The notes beneath the pieces were generated by a model. That model did no database searches. It saw only the letters and a program-made list of their open reading frames with translations, and was not told where the DNA came from. From an uncultured Ignavibacteria bacterium (lineage in GTDB: Bacteria; Bacteroidota; Ignavibacteria; Ignavibacteriales; Melioribacteraceae): a DNA stretch of 14,697 nucleotides. Every line of letters begins with the position of its first letter. Position 1 is the first letter of the stretch. This document shows positions 1 to 7,825 of this stretch, in pieces. The stretch is from contig CALGLM010000110.1 of NCBI GenBank assembly GCA_937930275.1, forward strand, positions 1 to 14,697, written 5' to 3'. The position numbers were made by a program, and so were the translations under genes.

Positions 1-2400
1 CCTATTTTGTTTAGAGATAAACTACTCGGAATTATTGTATTGGGGAATAAGAATTCAGAATTTAAAGAAGACGATCTAAATCATTTAAATAATATAGCAA
101 ATTACATTTCGCCTATTTTATCGGCAAAGCTTGAAAAACAGTTTAATGAAGAAAGCAATAAACTTACAAAAGAAATATTATACCTAACCGAAGAACGTTT
201 ACGTTTTGCACTTGAAGCCACTACAGACGGGATTTGGGATTTAAATTATCCAAATAACAGCATGTATTGGGCTCCAAATACATATAAGATGATAGACTAC
301 CAGCCGGATGAGTTTAGTATTACCGTTGATAATTATTTAGAATTAATTCACCCTATTGATAGAGATAAGGTGTGGAGCGAACTTTTAAAACAGATAAACT
401 CCGATGATAGAAGTTTTACTTTAGAGTTTAGAATGCGTAAAAAGGACGGTTCATATAAATGGATTTTATCTCGCGGAAAAGCAGTTCAGTTTACTGCTTC
501 AGGCGAAATACAGAGAATAGTCGGCACTCATGTTGACTTGACCGAATTAAAAGCAAATCAACGATTAATTAAATTTCAAACCGAAATATTAGACCAAATT
601 AAAGATCTTGTAACTGTTACGGATCTTAAAGGAAATATAGTTTATGTAAATAAAGCCGAATTGATAACTTTAGGTTATGAAGAAACGGATTTTTTTGGCA
701 ATAATATCAAAATGTTTGGCGAAGATATTAGTCTTGGGGCTACCCAACAAGAAATTCTAAAATCGACCTTAAAAAACGGATCTTGGAGCGGAGAAGTAGC
801 AAATATTACTAAAGACGGCAAAAAAATTCTTTTGCATTGCAGAACCTGGTTATTAAATAACGATTTTAACGAACCGTATGCAATTGTTGGGATTTCCAGT
901 GATATCACTAACAGACAAGAGATATTAGATAGAATAATTGAAAGCGAAGAGAAATTTTTTAAAGCCTTTCACGGAAATTCGGTTGGAATGTTAATATGTA
1001 GTAAAGAAGGAGAACTTCTTGAAGTTAATCAAGCTTTTTGCAAATTAATAGATTATAACGAAGAAGAATTAACAAACAAAAATATTGACGAATTAAATAT
1101 TTTTGAAAACGGAAACCTTAAATTATTATTTAACCAAGCAAATTTACCTAATAATAAATTAAACGATTTTGAACTGCCTATAAATACAAGATACGGAACA
1201 CAAAAACTTACATCAATTTCGCACGAAACTATATTTATAAATAATTCAAATAATCATCTATTTGTTTTACGTGATATTACCCAACGGAAAGAAGCTGAAA
1301 ATGCCTTGGTAAAAAGCGAAAGATTATTCCGTTCAATTTGGGAAAGCAGCAAAGACGGAATGAGGCTTACCGATAGCGAAGGGATTACCGTAAAAGTTAA
1401 TAATGCATTCTGTTTAATAGTCGGAAAATCACGCGATGAATTAGAAGGATCTTCTCTTGCAATTATATATTCCCCGTTGCAAACTGCACGTGTAATTTCT
1501 TCATATAAAAACAACTTTGAAAAACGAAAAATACATCAATACTTTGAAAACTGCTACAAACTTTGGAATGACAAAGAAATTTGGTTTGCCGTATCTAACG
1601 CTTATATTATTTTAGATGAAAACAATACCCTTGTTCTTAGTATTTTTAGGGATATAACCGAAAGAAAAACGAGTGAACAAGAATTAACTTTTGCAAAAAA
1701 CGAAGCAATAAAGTCTAATCAGCTTAAGGACGCATTTATTGCAAACATTTCTCACGAAATTCGTACACCTTTAAACGGTATTTTAGGAATGACAAGTTTG
1801 CTAAAAGAATCCTTAGACGGGAACATTTGTACCGATCAAGAAGACTATTTTAATTCAATTTATAGAAGCAGTAACAGAATTGTAAGAACAATTGATATGA
1901 TATTAAATTATAGTCGATTGGCAGTAGATGACTTCCCGATTAATCCGGTTACATTAAATTTAAATGCTTTATGCAATCAAATTATTAAAGAATTTAAACC
2001 TAAAGCTAAGATTAAAAATATAGACATTTTGTTTGAAAGTTTTGTTAACGATCCGATAATAAATGCTGATGAGTATAGCGTAACAAACGGACTTATGTAT
2101 ATTGTAGATAATGCGGTTAAATTTACGGAAATCGGTTATGTAAAAATTAGCATAATTGATGACGAACACAAGTCCCCCATAATAATAGTAGAAGATACCG
2201 GTATTGGTATATCGGAAACATATCAGAAACATTTGTTTGAACCGTATTCGCAAGAAGAGATGGGATACCGCAGATCGTACGAAGGGATAGGACTTGGATT
2301 AACTTTGGCAAAAAGATTTTTTGGCTTAAATAATGCCGAAATTGAACTTAAAACGATAAAAGGAAGCGGTACAACCGTTATTGTTCAATTTAAAAAATAA
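1..2400 (+). CDS. Multi-PAS sensor histidine kinase (5'-partial)
   Basis: Cytoplasmic-type hybrid-less sensor kinase, cut by the window edge. The reading frame is open from base 1 (Pro-Ile-Leu...), and the residues up to about 40 read as the end of a GAF domain, so the TTG at 7 is not the true start. Numbering from that TTG codon, the order is: GAF tail 1-40, PAS 64-182, PAS 187-305, PAS 312-430, PAS 436-555 (each ending in a D[IL]T-type motif such as RDITQRK), a short helical linker, HisKA with the phospho-accepting His583 in SHEIRTPLNG, and HATPase_c with the N box around Asn702, DTGIG at 730-734 and GIGLGL at 760-765. There is no receiver domain and no membrane segment in the visible part. 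It should autophosphorylate in response to intracellular cues, but no response regulator is adjacent, so the partner is unknown. Family assignment is secure; the signal is not predictable. Confidence 0.95.
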   Translation, partial: PILFRDKLLGIIVLGNKNSEFKEDDLNHLNNIANYISPILSAKLEKQFNEESNKLTKEILYLTEERLRFALEATTDGIWDLNYPNNSMYWAPNTYKMIDYQPDEFSITVDNYLELIHPIDRDKVWSELLKQINSDDRSFTLEFRMRKKDGSYKWILSRGKAVQFTASGEIQRIVGTHVDLTELKANQRLIKFQTEILDQIKDLVTVTDLKGNIVYVNKAELITLGYEETDFFGNNIKMFGEDISLGATQQEILKSTLKNGSWSGEVANITKDGKKILLHCRTWLLNNDFNEPYAIVGISSDITNRQEILDRIIESEEKFFKAFHGNSVGMLICSKEGELLEVNQAFCKLIDYNEEELTNKNIDELNIFENGNLKLLFNQANLPNNKLNDFELPINTRYGTQKLTSISHETIFINNSNNHLFVLRDITQRKEAENALVKSERLFRSIWESSKDGMRLTDSEGITVKVNNAFCLIVGKSRDELEGSSLAIIYSPLQTARVISSYKNNFEKRKIHQYFENCYKLWNDKEIWFAVSNAYIILDENNTLVLSIFRDITERKTSEQELTFAKNEAIKSNQLKDAFIANISHEIRTPLNGILGMTSLLKESLDGNICTDQEDYFNSIYRSSNRIVRTIDMILNYSRLAVDDFPINPVTLNLNALCNQIIKEFKPKAKIKNIDILFESFVNDPIINADEYSVTNGLMYIVDNAVKFTEIGYVKISIIDDEHKSPIIIVEDTGIGISETYQKHLFEPYSQEEMGYRRSYEGIGLGLTLAKRFFGLNNAEIELKTIKGSGTTVIVQFKK

Positions 2401-2444
2401 ATGTCACTAAAAAACCGCATAATCATGTAGTTGTGTTATCTCTT

Positions 2445-2475
2445 CTAATTTGGTATTATTATACCAACAAATTAG
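2445..2475. promoter_or_regulatory. Operator-like inverted repeat upstream of 2497
   Basis: Perfect 7-bp inverted repeat TTGGTAT-TATT-ATACCAA at 2450-2467. It lies inside a longer imperfect one: CTAATTT at 2445-2451 can pair with AAATTAG at 2469-2475, with a 3-nt bulge. It sits just upstream of the TAAATTTA box (2476-2483), where a repressor would compete with RNA polymerase. There is no T tract after it, so a terminator for the upstream kinase is less likely. The role as an operator is inference. Confidence 0.45.
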
Positions 2476-2483
2476 TAAATTTA
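2450..2483 (+). promoter_or_regulatory. Putative Bacteroidota-type promoter for 2497
   Basis: A TTG at 2450-2452 and TAAATTTA at 2476-2483 resemble the -33 TTG / -7 TAnnTTTG promoter of Bacteroidota. The spacer is 23 nt, longer than the 20 nt seen before the genes at 2897 and 14320, so the -33 assignment is weak. The -7-like box is shared by several genes in the window. Confidence 0.35.
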
Positions 2484-2496
2484 ACCGGAGCTACAA

Positions 2497-2745
2497 ATGA
2501 ATAGCGCAACCGAAAACAGCAAATCAAAAAATCCCATTGCGGATTTGGTTAGCGACGAGGTTTATTTGTTACTTACCGAAAAAGGATTAATTAACGAAAA
2601 CAACGTCCGTAATTACTTAATAAAAAAGAAATTTCACGAACTCAGGTCTAACAAAGTTAGCACCGGAGACGCTATAGAATATATTAGGAACGAGTATCCT
2701 TATTTGCAACACGATACTATTCGTAAACTCGTATATCAATCATAA
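2497..2745 (+). CDS. Small hypothetical protein, possible HTH
   Basis: An 82-residue soluble protein that I do not recognise. The ATG is preceded by GGAG (2487-2490) at normal spacing, and an operator-like palindrome plus promoter-like box lie just upstream, which support it as a real gene. The N-terminal 15 or so residues are polar and probably disordered. The rest is predicted helical and basic (IKKKFHELRSNK around residues 42-53). The C-terminal stretch, residues about 56-80 (STGDAIEYIRNEYPYLQHDT then IRKLV), has the helix, Pro-containing turn, helix spacing of a helix-turn-helix. A small DNA-binding, possibly autoregulatory protein is therefore plausible, but that is inference. It is followed directly by a strong terminator-like hairpin, so it is probably monocistronic. 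Confidence 0.75.
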   Translation: MNSATENSKSKNPIADLVSDEVYLLLTEKGLINENNVRNYLIKKKFHELRSNKVSTGDAIEYIRNEYPYLQHDTIRKLVYQS

Positions 2746-2754
2746 TTACCCCCT

Positions 2755-2840
2755 AGAACCGGAAACCGCCACTAACTTTTGCGATACGGTAGTCGCTTGT
2801 TTTTTCATACAGAACTCCCAATGGCGGTTTTCGGTTTTTT
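2755..2840 (+). terminator. Long-stem terminator / structured RNA element
   Basis: The left arm at 2755-2771 pairs with the right arm at 2822-2838. The core is AACCGGAAACCGCCA against TGGCGGTTTTCGGTT, 15 bp with one G-U wobble. The right arm runs into six T's (2835-2840). The 50-nt loop holds a second small hairpin, GCGA (2781-2784) with TCGC (2793-2796), followed by TTGTTTTTT. The T tract is only on the plus strand, so it terminates transcripts from the gene at 2497. The large structured loop is unusual for a plain terminator. Confidence 0.75.
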
Positions 2841-2843
2841 ATT

Positions 2844-2874
2844 TTGTATATACTCAAAATAATTCGTAAATTTA
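2844..2874 (+). promoter_or_regulatory. Putative Bacteroidota-type promoter for 2897
   Basis: TTG at 2844-2846, a 20-nt spacer, then TAAATTTA at 2867-2874. This is the same architecture as the element before 14320. It starts a few bases after the terminator T tract, as expected for a promoter that restarts transcription for the next gene, and would give a leader of about 16 nt. Confidence 0.45.
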
Positions 2875-2896
2875 AGAAAATAAATCGGGAGTAATT

Positions 2897-3241
2897 ATGA
2901 ACAACAACGAACATTTAACTTATGTTAAAAACTTTTACAAAGAAGCTGTTTTTCAATTAATTAACCAAACTAAAGCCACAAATCAAGATGCAACATTAAA
3001 AGTTGGGCTAATGATTTTATTTTTCTGGGCATCTATTTATAATAACGCCGAAACTTTAGAAAACATAAAAGCAGAAGGAAAAAATTATTTAACTAATCCC
3101 GATATTTTTTTTGATGAAGCAAAACAAGATTTTTTACGCCTGCAATTTGAAAACCACCCCATTATTAATCACCTTGCAAAGTTAACGATTGAAGATTATA
3201 ATAGTCTAATCGATTTTTTCCAAAAAGAATTTGCCGTATAA
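2897..3241 (+). CDS. Small hypothetical protein (114 aa)
   Basis: I do not recognise this family. The ATG has a good Shine-Dalgarno sequence (GGGAG at 2887-2891) and a promoter-like element upstream, so it is likely a real, separately transcribed gene. The protein is predicted almost entirely helical and acidic overall. It has one short hydrophobic patch at residues 37-48 (VGLMILFFWASI) that is too short and too isolated to be a confident membrane span and is more likely the core of a helical bundle. There is no signal peptide, cysteine or recognisable catalytic motif. The gene stands between a terminator and the convergent U32 gene, so the neighbourhood gives no functional hint. Confidence 0.75.
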   Translation: MNNNEHLTYVKNFYKEAVFQLINQTKATNQDATLKVGLMILFFWASIYNNAETLENIKAEGKNYLTNPDIFFDEAKQDFLRLQFENHPIINHLAKLTIEDYNSLIDFFQKEFAV

Positions 3242-3346
3242 TAATAGTCAAGTTTATTAATAATAGTTATCTATAAGTTATACATAATTATCATAAATCG
3301 AATAATAAATTTATTAAGCTATATTGTAGTGGGTAATAACAGGTAA

Positions 3347-4555
3347 TTACTTTTCAACAATCTTATATATTTTATCTCTTTCTCGCACTATTGCCGAAGA
3401 AACGAATGTAGGTTTATCCCCTTGTTTTACCTCTTGTAATTCTACACCGTCCAACAATAGCGATTCCACTTTCATTTCAACAATTCCGGTAGTATCTCCG
3501 CTAATATAAATGCTATCGCCTATTTTTAGGTTCCCGGCTTCAATATGAGCATGCACAACATTTGTTTTTTTGAAAAAGTTTATTACTTTTCCCACGTATT
3601 CTTTCCTTGTTGTTGCAGTACTTCCGTAGGTGGTTGCAAAATCGTTAGAATTTGGTAAACCCAAATAAAATCCGTTAGAAAAACCACGATTATATACTTT
3701 ATTTAATTCATTTTTATAATTAACTTTTTTCTCTTCAGAATAAGTATTTAGATAATAATCGTCAATAGCTTTACGGTAAGTTGATACTACCTTTGCAATA
3801 TACTCGGGGCTTCTTTTTCGTCCTTCTATTTTAAATGCATCAATATTTGCTTCAAGTAATAAATCAATAAAGTCTATTGTGCAAATATCTTTAGGAGACA
3901 TTACATAATCGCTTCCTAATTCAAAACTAAAACCTTGGTCATTATCCGTAATTTTATAATTTCTTCTGCACGGTTGAACGCATTCGCCACGGTTTGCACT
4001 TTTATTAAAAACATGATGACTTAAAAAGCACCTTCCGCTAACTGCAACACACATAGCACCGTGAATAAATGTTTCAATTTCAACATCAACTTCATCTTTA
4101 ATCTGTTTTATCATATCAAGCGTACATTCACGTGCCAAAACAATCCTTTTTGCTCCTAAACTTTTATAAAATTTAGCTGATTCAATATTTGATATTGAAG
4201 CTTGTGTACTTATGCAAAACGGTATATCGTATTTTATACATTTATTTATTACGGCAAAATCCCAGCAAATTACCAAATCTATTCCGGCTTTTTTAACTTC
4301 CGGTAAAATTTCGTCTAATTGGTTTATTTCATCGTTAAAAACAATACTATTTAAAGTTAAATGAGTATCAACATTATTTTGTTTGCAAAAATTTATTGTT
4401 TCGGGTAAATTTTCTAAAGTAAAGTTTTTTGCTTTTGCTCGCATATTTAATTTATCTAATCCAAAATAAACTGCATTTGCTCCGCTGTTAACGGCTGCAA
4501 TAAGCATTTCTTTATTTCCTACAGGAGCTAATAATTCGGGTTTTTTCTGTTTCAT
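3347..4555 (-). CDS. Peptidase U32 family protein (TrhP/YegQ-like tRNA hydroxylase)
   Basis: The protein has 402 residues. It opens with PELLAPVGNKEMLIAAVNSG, typical of the TIM-barrel start of the U32 family, and carries the full U32 signature at residues 161-179 (E161, F163, G166, C169, G174, C176, S179). Additional conserved cysteines C192, C196 and C225 could, with C169 and C176, ligate an Fe-S cluster. Residues about 318-400 form the small C-terminal beta domain. Despite the 'peptidase' label, studied members with this layout (TrhP/YegQ; RlhA/YdcP) take part in prephenate-dependent hydroxylation of tRNA U34 (ho5U) or of 23S rRNA. By length and single C-terminal domain this one is closer to TrhP. 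The ATG at 4555 has no clear Shine-Dalgarno; TATATTTA lies upstream on the same strand. The gene diverges from the MFS gene with an 84-nt shared upstream region. Substrate choice (tRNA or rRNA) is not certain. Confidence 0.9.
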   Translation of the reverse strand: MKQKKPELLAPVGNKEMLIAAVNSGANAVYFGLDKLNMRAKAKNFTLENLPETINFCKQNNVDTHLTLNSIVFNDEINQLDEILPEVKKAGIDLVICWDFAVINKCIKYDIPFCISTQASISNIESAKFYKSLGAKRIVLARECTLDMIKQIKDEVDVEIETFIHGAMCVAVSGRCFLSHHVFNKSANRGECVQPCRRNYKITDNDQGFSFELGSDYVMSPKDICTIDFIDLLLEANIDAFKIEGRKRSPEYIAKVVSTYRKAIDDYYLNTYSEEKKVNYKNELNKVYNRGFSNGFYLGLPNSNDFATTYGSTATTRKEYVGKVINFFKKTNVVHAHIEAGNLKIGDSIYISGDTTGIVEMKVESLLLDGVELQEVKQGDKPTFVSSAIVRERDKIYKIVEK

Positions 4556-4579
4556 ATCTATATTAATTTATTTAAATTT

Positions 4580-4587
4580 TAAATATA
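4580..4587 (-). promoter_or_regulatory. -7-like box for the U32 gene
   Basis: On the minus strand this reads TATATTTA, identical to the box before 14320, and would leave a leader of about 17-20 nt before the ATG at 4555. No TTG is present 20 nt upstream, so the promoter call rests on this box only. Confidence 0.3.
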
Positions 4588-4639
4588 CTTAATTAAAAAC
4601 TTTATTAAAATATTTCCTTGCATTTAAATCGGATATTTT

Positions 4640-5800
4640 ATGCTAAATAATGATATTGCCAAAAATAATTTAATTGTTGCTCTACTTGGCATTGCCATTG
4701 CGGGTATAGGCTTTGGCTTGGTAACCCCTGTTGCGGTTATTTTATTGGAAGGAAATAAAACTCCCGGTTATATTACCGGAATTGTAACAATGATAGGTTA
4801 TTTTGCAATTTTTGTTTTTTCGCCTTATGCGGGTAAACTTTACGATAAATACAACTTAAAACACATTCTAATTATCGGAATGATATTATGGTCGTTAGGG
4901 GCTATCGGACATATTTTTTGGCGTAATATACTTATACTATTTATAGTAAAAATAATTATGGGTATTGGCGGTACTTTAGTGTTTATAGGTACGGAAGTGC
5001 TTATTAATTATTGTAGTAACGAAAATAATCGCGGAAAAAATATCGGATTATATGCAACACTGCTTTCGGCAGGTATTGCTATTGGCACCCTACTAATTTG
5101 GACTGTTAAAATTGCCGATTACTTACCGTTTATATTAGGCACTTTTGTAATGATAATAGTAATTATATTTATTCAGTTTAAATTTAATAATTTACATTTA
5201 GGTAATTCAAAAAGACAAAACAAAGCTCTATTTAAGTTTAACGATATGCCCATACTTGGTGTATTTTCTGCTTTTATATACGGCTTATTTGAATCATCCG
5301 TTGTTGTTGCAGTCCCTATGTATGCGTTGCGTCTCGGTTTTTCGCAAAACGAAGTATCTTATTTTTTGGCATCATTTGTAATTGGTGGAATTGTATTACT
5401 TTATATAATTAGCAGAATTACCGACTTTTACTCAAAATATAACGTAATATTATTAATTTCGTTTTTACTTTCCGTTCTGTTTTTATTCCCCATTTACAAT
5501 AATAGTTTTATCTTTTTACTAATTCAATTGTTTTTTATTGGCGGTATAATTCCCGCTTTTTATACCGTTGGATTAAGCTACACTGCCGAAAAAGTTGATA
5601 GCGTAAATATTGCGCTTGCTAACAGCTATTATATAATGATGTACGGATTAGGTACATTGGTAGGACCGGTATTCGGTTCGTTACTTGTTGATTTAAATTT
5701 AAGGTCAGGTTATTGGCTTTTATCTTCCGTTTTCTGTTTTTTGTTTTTTACAGTATTTTTTTTAGTAAAATTATTACCAAAATTTAATGCCCTAAAATAA
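4640..5800 (+). CDS. MFS transporter
   Basis: An inner-membrane protein of 386 residues with 12 predicted transmembrane helices (about 11-33, 43-63, 73-91, 96-117, 136-156, 161-181, 203-225, 236-258, 267-285, 289-311, 325-349, 355-378) and a basic cytoplasmic loop (about 183-200) between the two six-helix halves. The loop between helices 2 and 3 carries the MFS motif A core, G65-K-L-Y-D69-K-Y. It is a proton-coupled-type facilitator, most like the drug/metabolite exporter-like MFS group (YcaD-like); the substrate cannot be told. The start ATG lacks a good Shine-Dalgarno. The signalling operon begins 58 nt downstream on the same strand, so co-transcription is possible, though a weak AT hairpin overlaps the stop codon. 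Confidence 0.9.
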   Translation: MLNNDIAKNNLIVALLGIAIAGIGFGLVTPVAVILLEGNKTPGYITGIVTMIGYFAIFVFSPYAGKLYDKYNLKHILIIGMILWSLGAIGHIFWRNILILFIVKIIMGIGGTLVFIGTEVLINYCSNENNRGKNIGLYATLLSAGIAIGTLLIWTVKIADYLPFILGTFVMIIVIIFIQFKFNNLHLGNSKRQNKALFKFNDMPILGVFSAFIYGLFESSVVVAVPMYALRLGFSQNEVSYFLASFVIGGIVLLYIISRITDFYSKYNVILLISFLLSVLFLFPIYNNSFIFLLIQLFFIGGIIPAFYTVGLSYTAEKVDSVNIALANSYYIMMYGLGTLVGPVFGSLLVDLNLRSGYWLLSSVFCFLFFTVFFLVKLLPKFNALK

Positions 5801-5813
5801 TATCTATTATTTT
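5794..5813 (+). terminator. Weak AT-only hairpin at the MFS stop
   Basis: AAAATAAT-ATCT-ATTATTTT forms an 8-bp A/T-only stem over the stop codon and is followed by ATTTT. It has no G-C pairs, so it would be a leaky terminator at best. Confidence 0.2.
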
Positions 5814-5858
5814 ATTTTAAAAAGTTGTATCTTACTATTTATTTTTTTAATAGAATTA

Positions 5859-7808
5859 ATGATTGAGCAAATCCAAAATATTTTAAAATTATTTAATAAA
5901 ACCGCAAAATTTGATTTTTGCACGGTTTTAATTTTAAAATCGACCGGTTATGCGGTCTGCCCTTACGGAAATAATTTAATTGAAAATTCTGATTTTTTAA
6001 GAACATTTTTGGATAGATTTGTTTATCAATTAGATAAAAACACTGCATTGGTTGAAAACGATGAAATTTTTAACACCTTTTTATCTATCTACAAGTTTAA
6101 CCAATACTATATAAAAAAGATTTTGGACGATCCAAAAAATGAAATTTACTTTTTTGGATTTAGTAAAAAATATTACAAAAACACTAAATTTTTACTTAAT
6201 ATACGTAACGATTTAGAAACCGTATTGATAGATTATTTCCTCAACTCTGTAAAATCAAAACAATTAGAAAAGAACTCCGAAAATATTGAACATTTAACTT
6301 CGGTTAAAGAGATTCTTAATAAAACGGAAATAGTATTATATACTTTAAGCAATAATTGGTACAATTTTAACTTAACAAAAAAATCTGCCGCTAAATTATT
6401 TGATTCGTCTTTTAATAACGGTGATTATAAAGTAGCCAAAGAAGCCTTTCTTTCAAAATTTAGCAATAATGATTCAAAATTAATTTTAGATTTTGAAAAT
6501 AATTTAAGCGAGAATGGCGAAGCATTCGGTGAACTTTCGTTGCGTTCTGATTTAGGAATCGAAAAGTTTATATCTAATTACGCAATAAAAGTTGATAACC
6601 AAACGTATGTTGGTATTTTAAGAAATATTTCAAAAGAAAAAAGTATTACCCAACGTGCGGAAAAATCGGAATTAATTACTAACTGCTTAAGCGAGCTTAG
6701 CGATAACCTTGTTTTTTACTTAAATAGTAACGGTTACATAAACTTTATTAATGATTACGGAGCAATTACATTAGGTTATGTTCGTGAAGATTTAATTGGT
6801 AAACATTTATTTGAATTTATTGCAGAAAATTCAAAGTCGGATTCCGTGCTTGCTTTTCAAAAGGCATTGGAAACAGAAAGCCGTATTGTTTTTGGAGCTA
6901 AATTATTAGACCGCTTTAAAAATAACATGGACTTTGAATTTAACATTAAAGCAGTTAAACATAATAACACAGTAATCGGATTGATGGGTGTTGCAATTGA
7001 CGTTACGGATAAAATTAAATCTGAAGTTCAACTTAGAGAGTTAAACGGTAAAATTTTTGAATTAAACCGTTTAATTTCAATTGAAAAAGACAGAGCCAAG
7101 CATCAAATTTCACTTTTGGAGGAACTTAATAAATTAAAAAACGATTTTATTAGCAACGTTTCTCACGAATTCAGAACTCCGTTAGCAAGTATAGTCGGAT
7201 TTGCAGAAACTATTGATAGCGATAGAGATTTACCTACCGAGATGATTTTTGAGTTTAACAAAATTATTTTGGATGAAGGAAAAAGGTTGGCTAAGTTAAT
7301 TAATGATATCCTCGATTTTTCTAAACTGGAAAACGGGGGTGAAAGCCTTGATAAACAAAAAGTTAATTTAGTTAGTATTATTTATGATGTTTTTGATTCA
7401 CTATACAAATCCGCACAAAAAAAAGGCATTACTCTTAACAAACAAATACCTGATGCGGAAATTATAATTAATTGTGATAAAGAAAGAATTAACAAGGTAT
7501 TTTTTAATCTAATTTCAAATGCTATTAAATTTACCAAAAATGACGGTTTTGTAAGTATTGTTGTACAAGATTTTTTAAAAGAAGTTGAAGTAATTATAAG
7601 CGATACGGGAATAGGAATATCAAAAGATGATATTCCCGTATTATTTCAAAAATTCAGTAAAATAGAGCGCCCCGGAAACATTTTACCCGGTGCCGGGTTC
7701 GGTCTTCCGGTAGTCAAACAAATTATTGACTTGCATAAAGGGTTAATTCGTGTTGAAAGCGAAATTAATAAAGGGACTACTTTTATAATTAGATTGCCAA
7801 AAGAATAA
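5859..7808 (+). CDS. PAS sensor histidine kinase of the signalling operon
   Basis: A 649-residue cytoplasmic kinase, first gene of a four-gene signalling operon. Domains: a divergent GAF-like region 1-130, a degenerate PAS 150-262, a clearer PAS 270-385 (ending AIDVTDKIKSE), a coiled coil 386-428, HisKA with phospho-accepting His436 in SHEFRTPLAS, and HATPase_c with the N box around Asn550-Asn554, DTGIG at 582-586 and the GAGFGL loop at 611-616. No membrane helix is seen, so it senses a cytoplasmic or diffusible signal. The next gene, a sigma-54 activator, follows after 17 nt and is the obvious phosphotransfer partner; the receiver-phosphatase two genes later is a second candidate. The ATG has no strong Shine-Dalgarno. 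Kinase assignment is secure; the GAF-like call and ligand are inferred. Confidence 0.94.
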   Translation: MIEQIQNILKLFNKTAKFDFCTVLILKSTGYAVCPYGNNLIENSDFLRTFLDRFVYQLDKNTALVENDEIFNTFLSIYKFNQYYIKKILDDPKNEIYFFGFSKKYYKNTKFLLNIRNDLETVLIDYFLNSVKSKQLEKNSENIEHLTSVKEILNKTEIVLYTLSNNWYNFNLTKKSAAKLFDSSFNNGDYKVAKEAFLSKFSNNDSKLILDFENNLSENGEAFGELSLRSDLGIEKFISNYAIKVDNQTYVGILRNISKEKSITQRAEKSELITNCLSELSDNLVFYLNSNGYINFINDYGAITLGYVREDLIGKHLFEFIAENSKSDSVLAFQKALETESRIVFGAKLLDRFKNNMDFEFNIKAVKHNNTVIGLMGVAIDVTDKIKSEVQLRELNGKIFELNRLISIEKDRAKHQISLLEELNKLKNDFISNVSHEFRTPLASIVGFAETIDSDRDLPTEMIFEFNKIILDEGKRLAKLINDILDFSKLENGGESLDKQKVNLVSIIYDVFDSLYKSAQKKGITLNKQIPDAEIIINCDKERINKVFFNLISNAIKFTKNDGFVSIVVQDFLKEVEVIISDTGIGISKDDIPVLFQKFSKIERPGNILPGAGFGLPVVKQIIDLHKGLIRVESEINKGTTFIIRLPKE

Positions 7809-7825
7809 GTGAAGGAGATAAAATT

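Noticed and set aside
1969..2253. Open frames on the minus strand within the kinase gene and other genes
   Set aside because: They are shadows of the real coding frames (675-908, 1254-1514, 1969-2253, 7840-8034 and 13677-13913 as well) and lack start signals and family features.
2755..2840. Integron attC-like site (palindromic element between two small genes)
   Set aside because: The ends do not carry the GTTRRRY/RYYYAAC core sites, the stem is nearly perfect and runs into a T tract, and there is only one copy and no integrase.
3267..3296. Cluster of DnaA-box-like 9-mers (TTATCTATA, TTATACATA, TTATCATAA)
   Set aside because: Each has two or more mismatches to TTATCCACA, and the context is a short AT-rich spacer with no replication gene nearby.
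3304..3320. AT-only palindrome AATAAATTTATT as a terminator between the convergent genes at 3241 and 3347
   Set aside because: It has no G-C pairs and no following T tract on either strand, so it is too weak to call.
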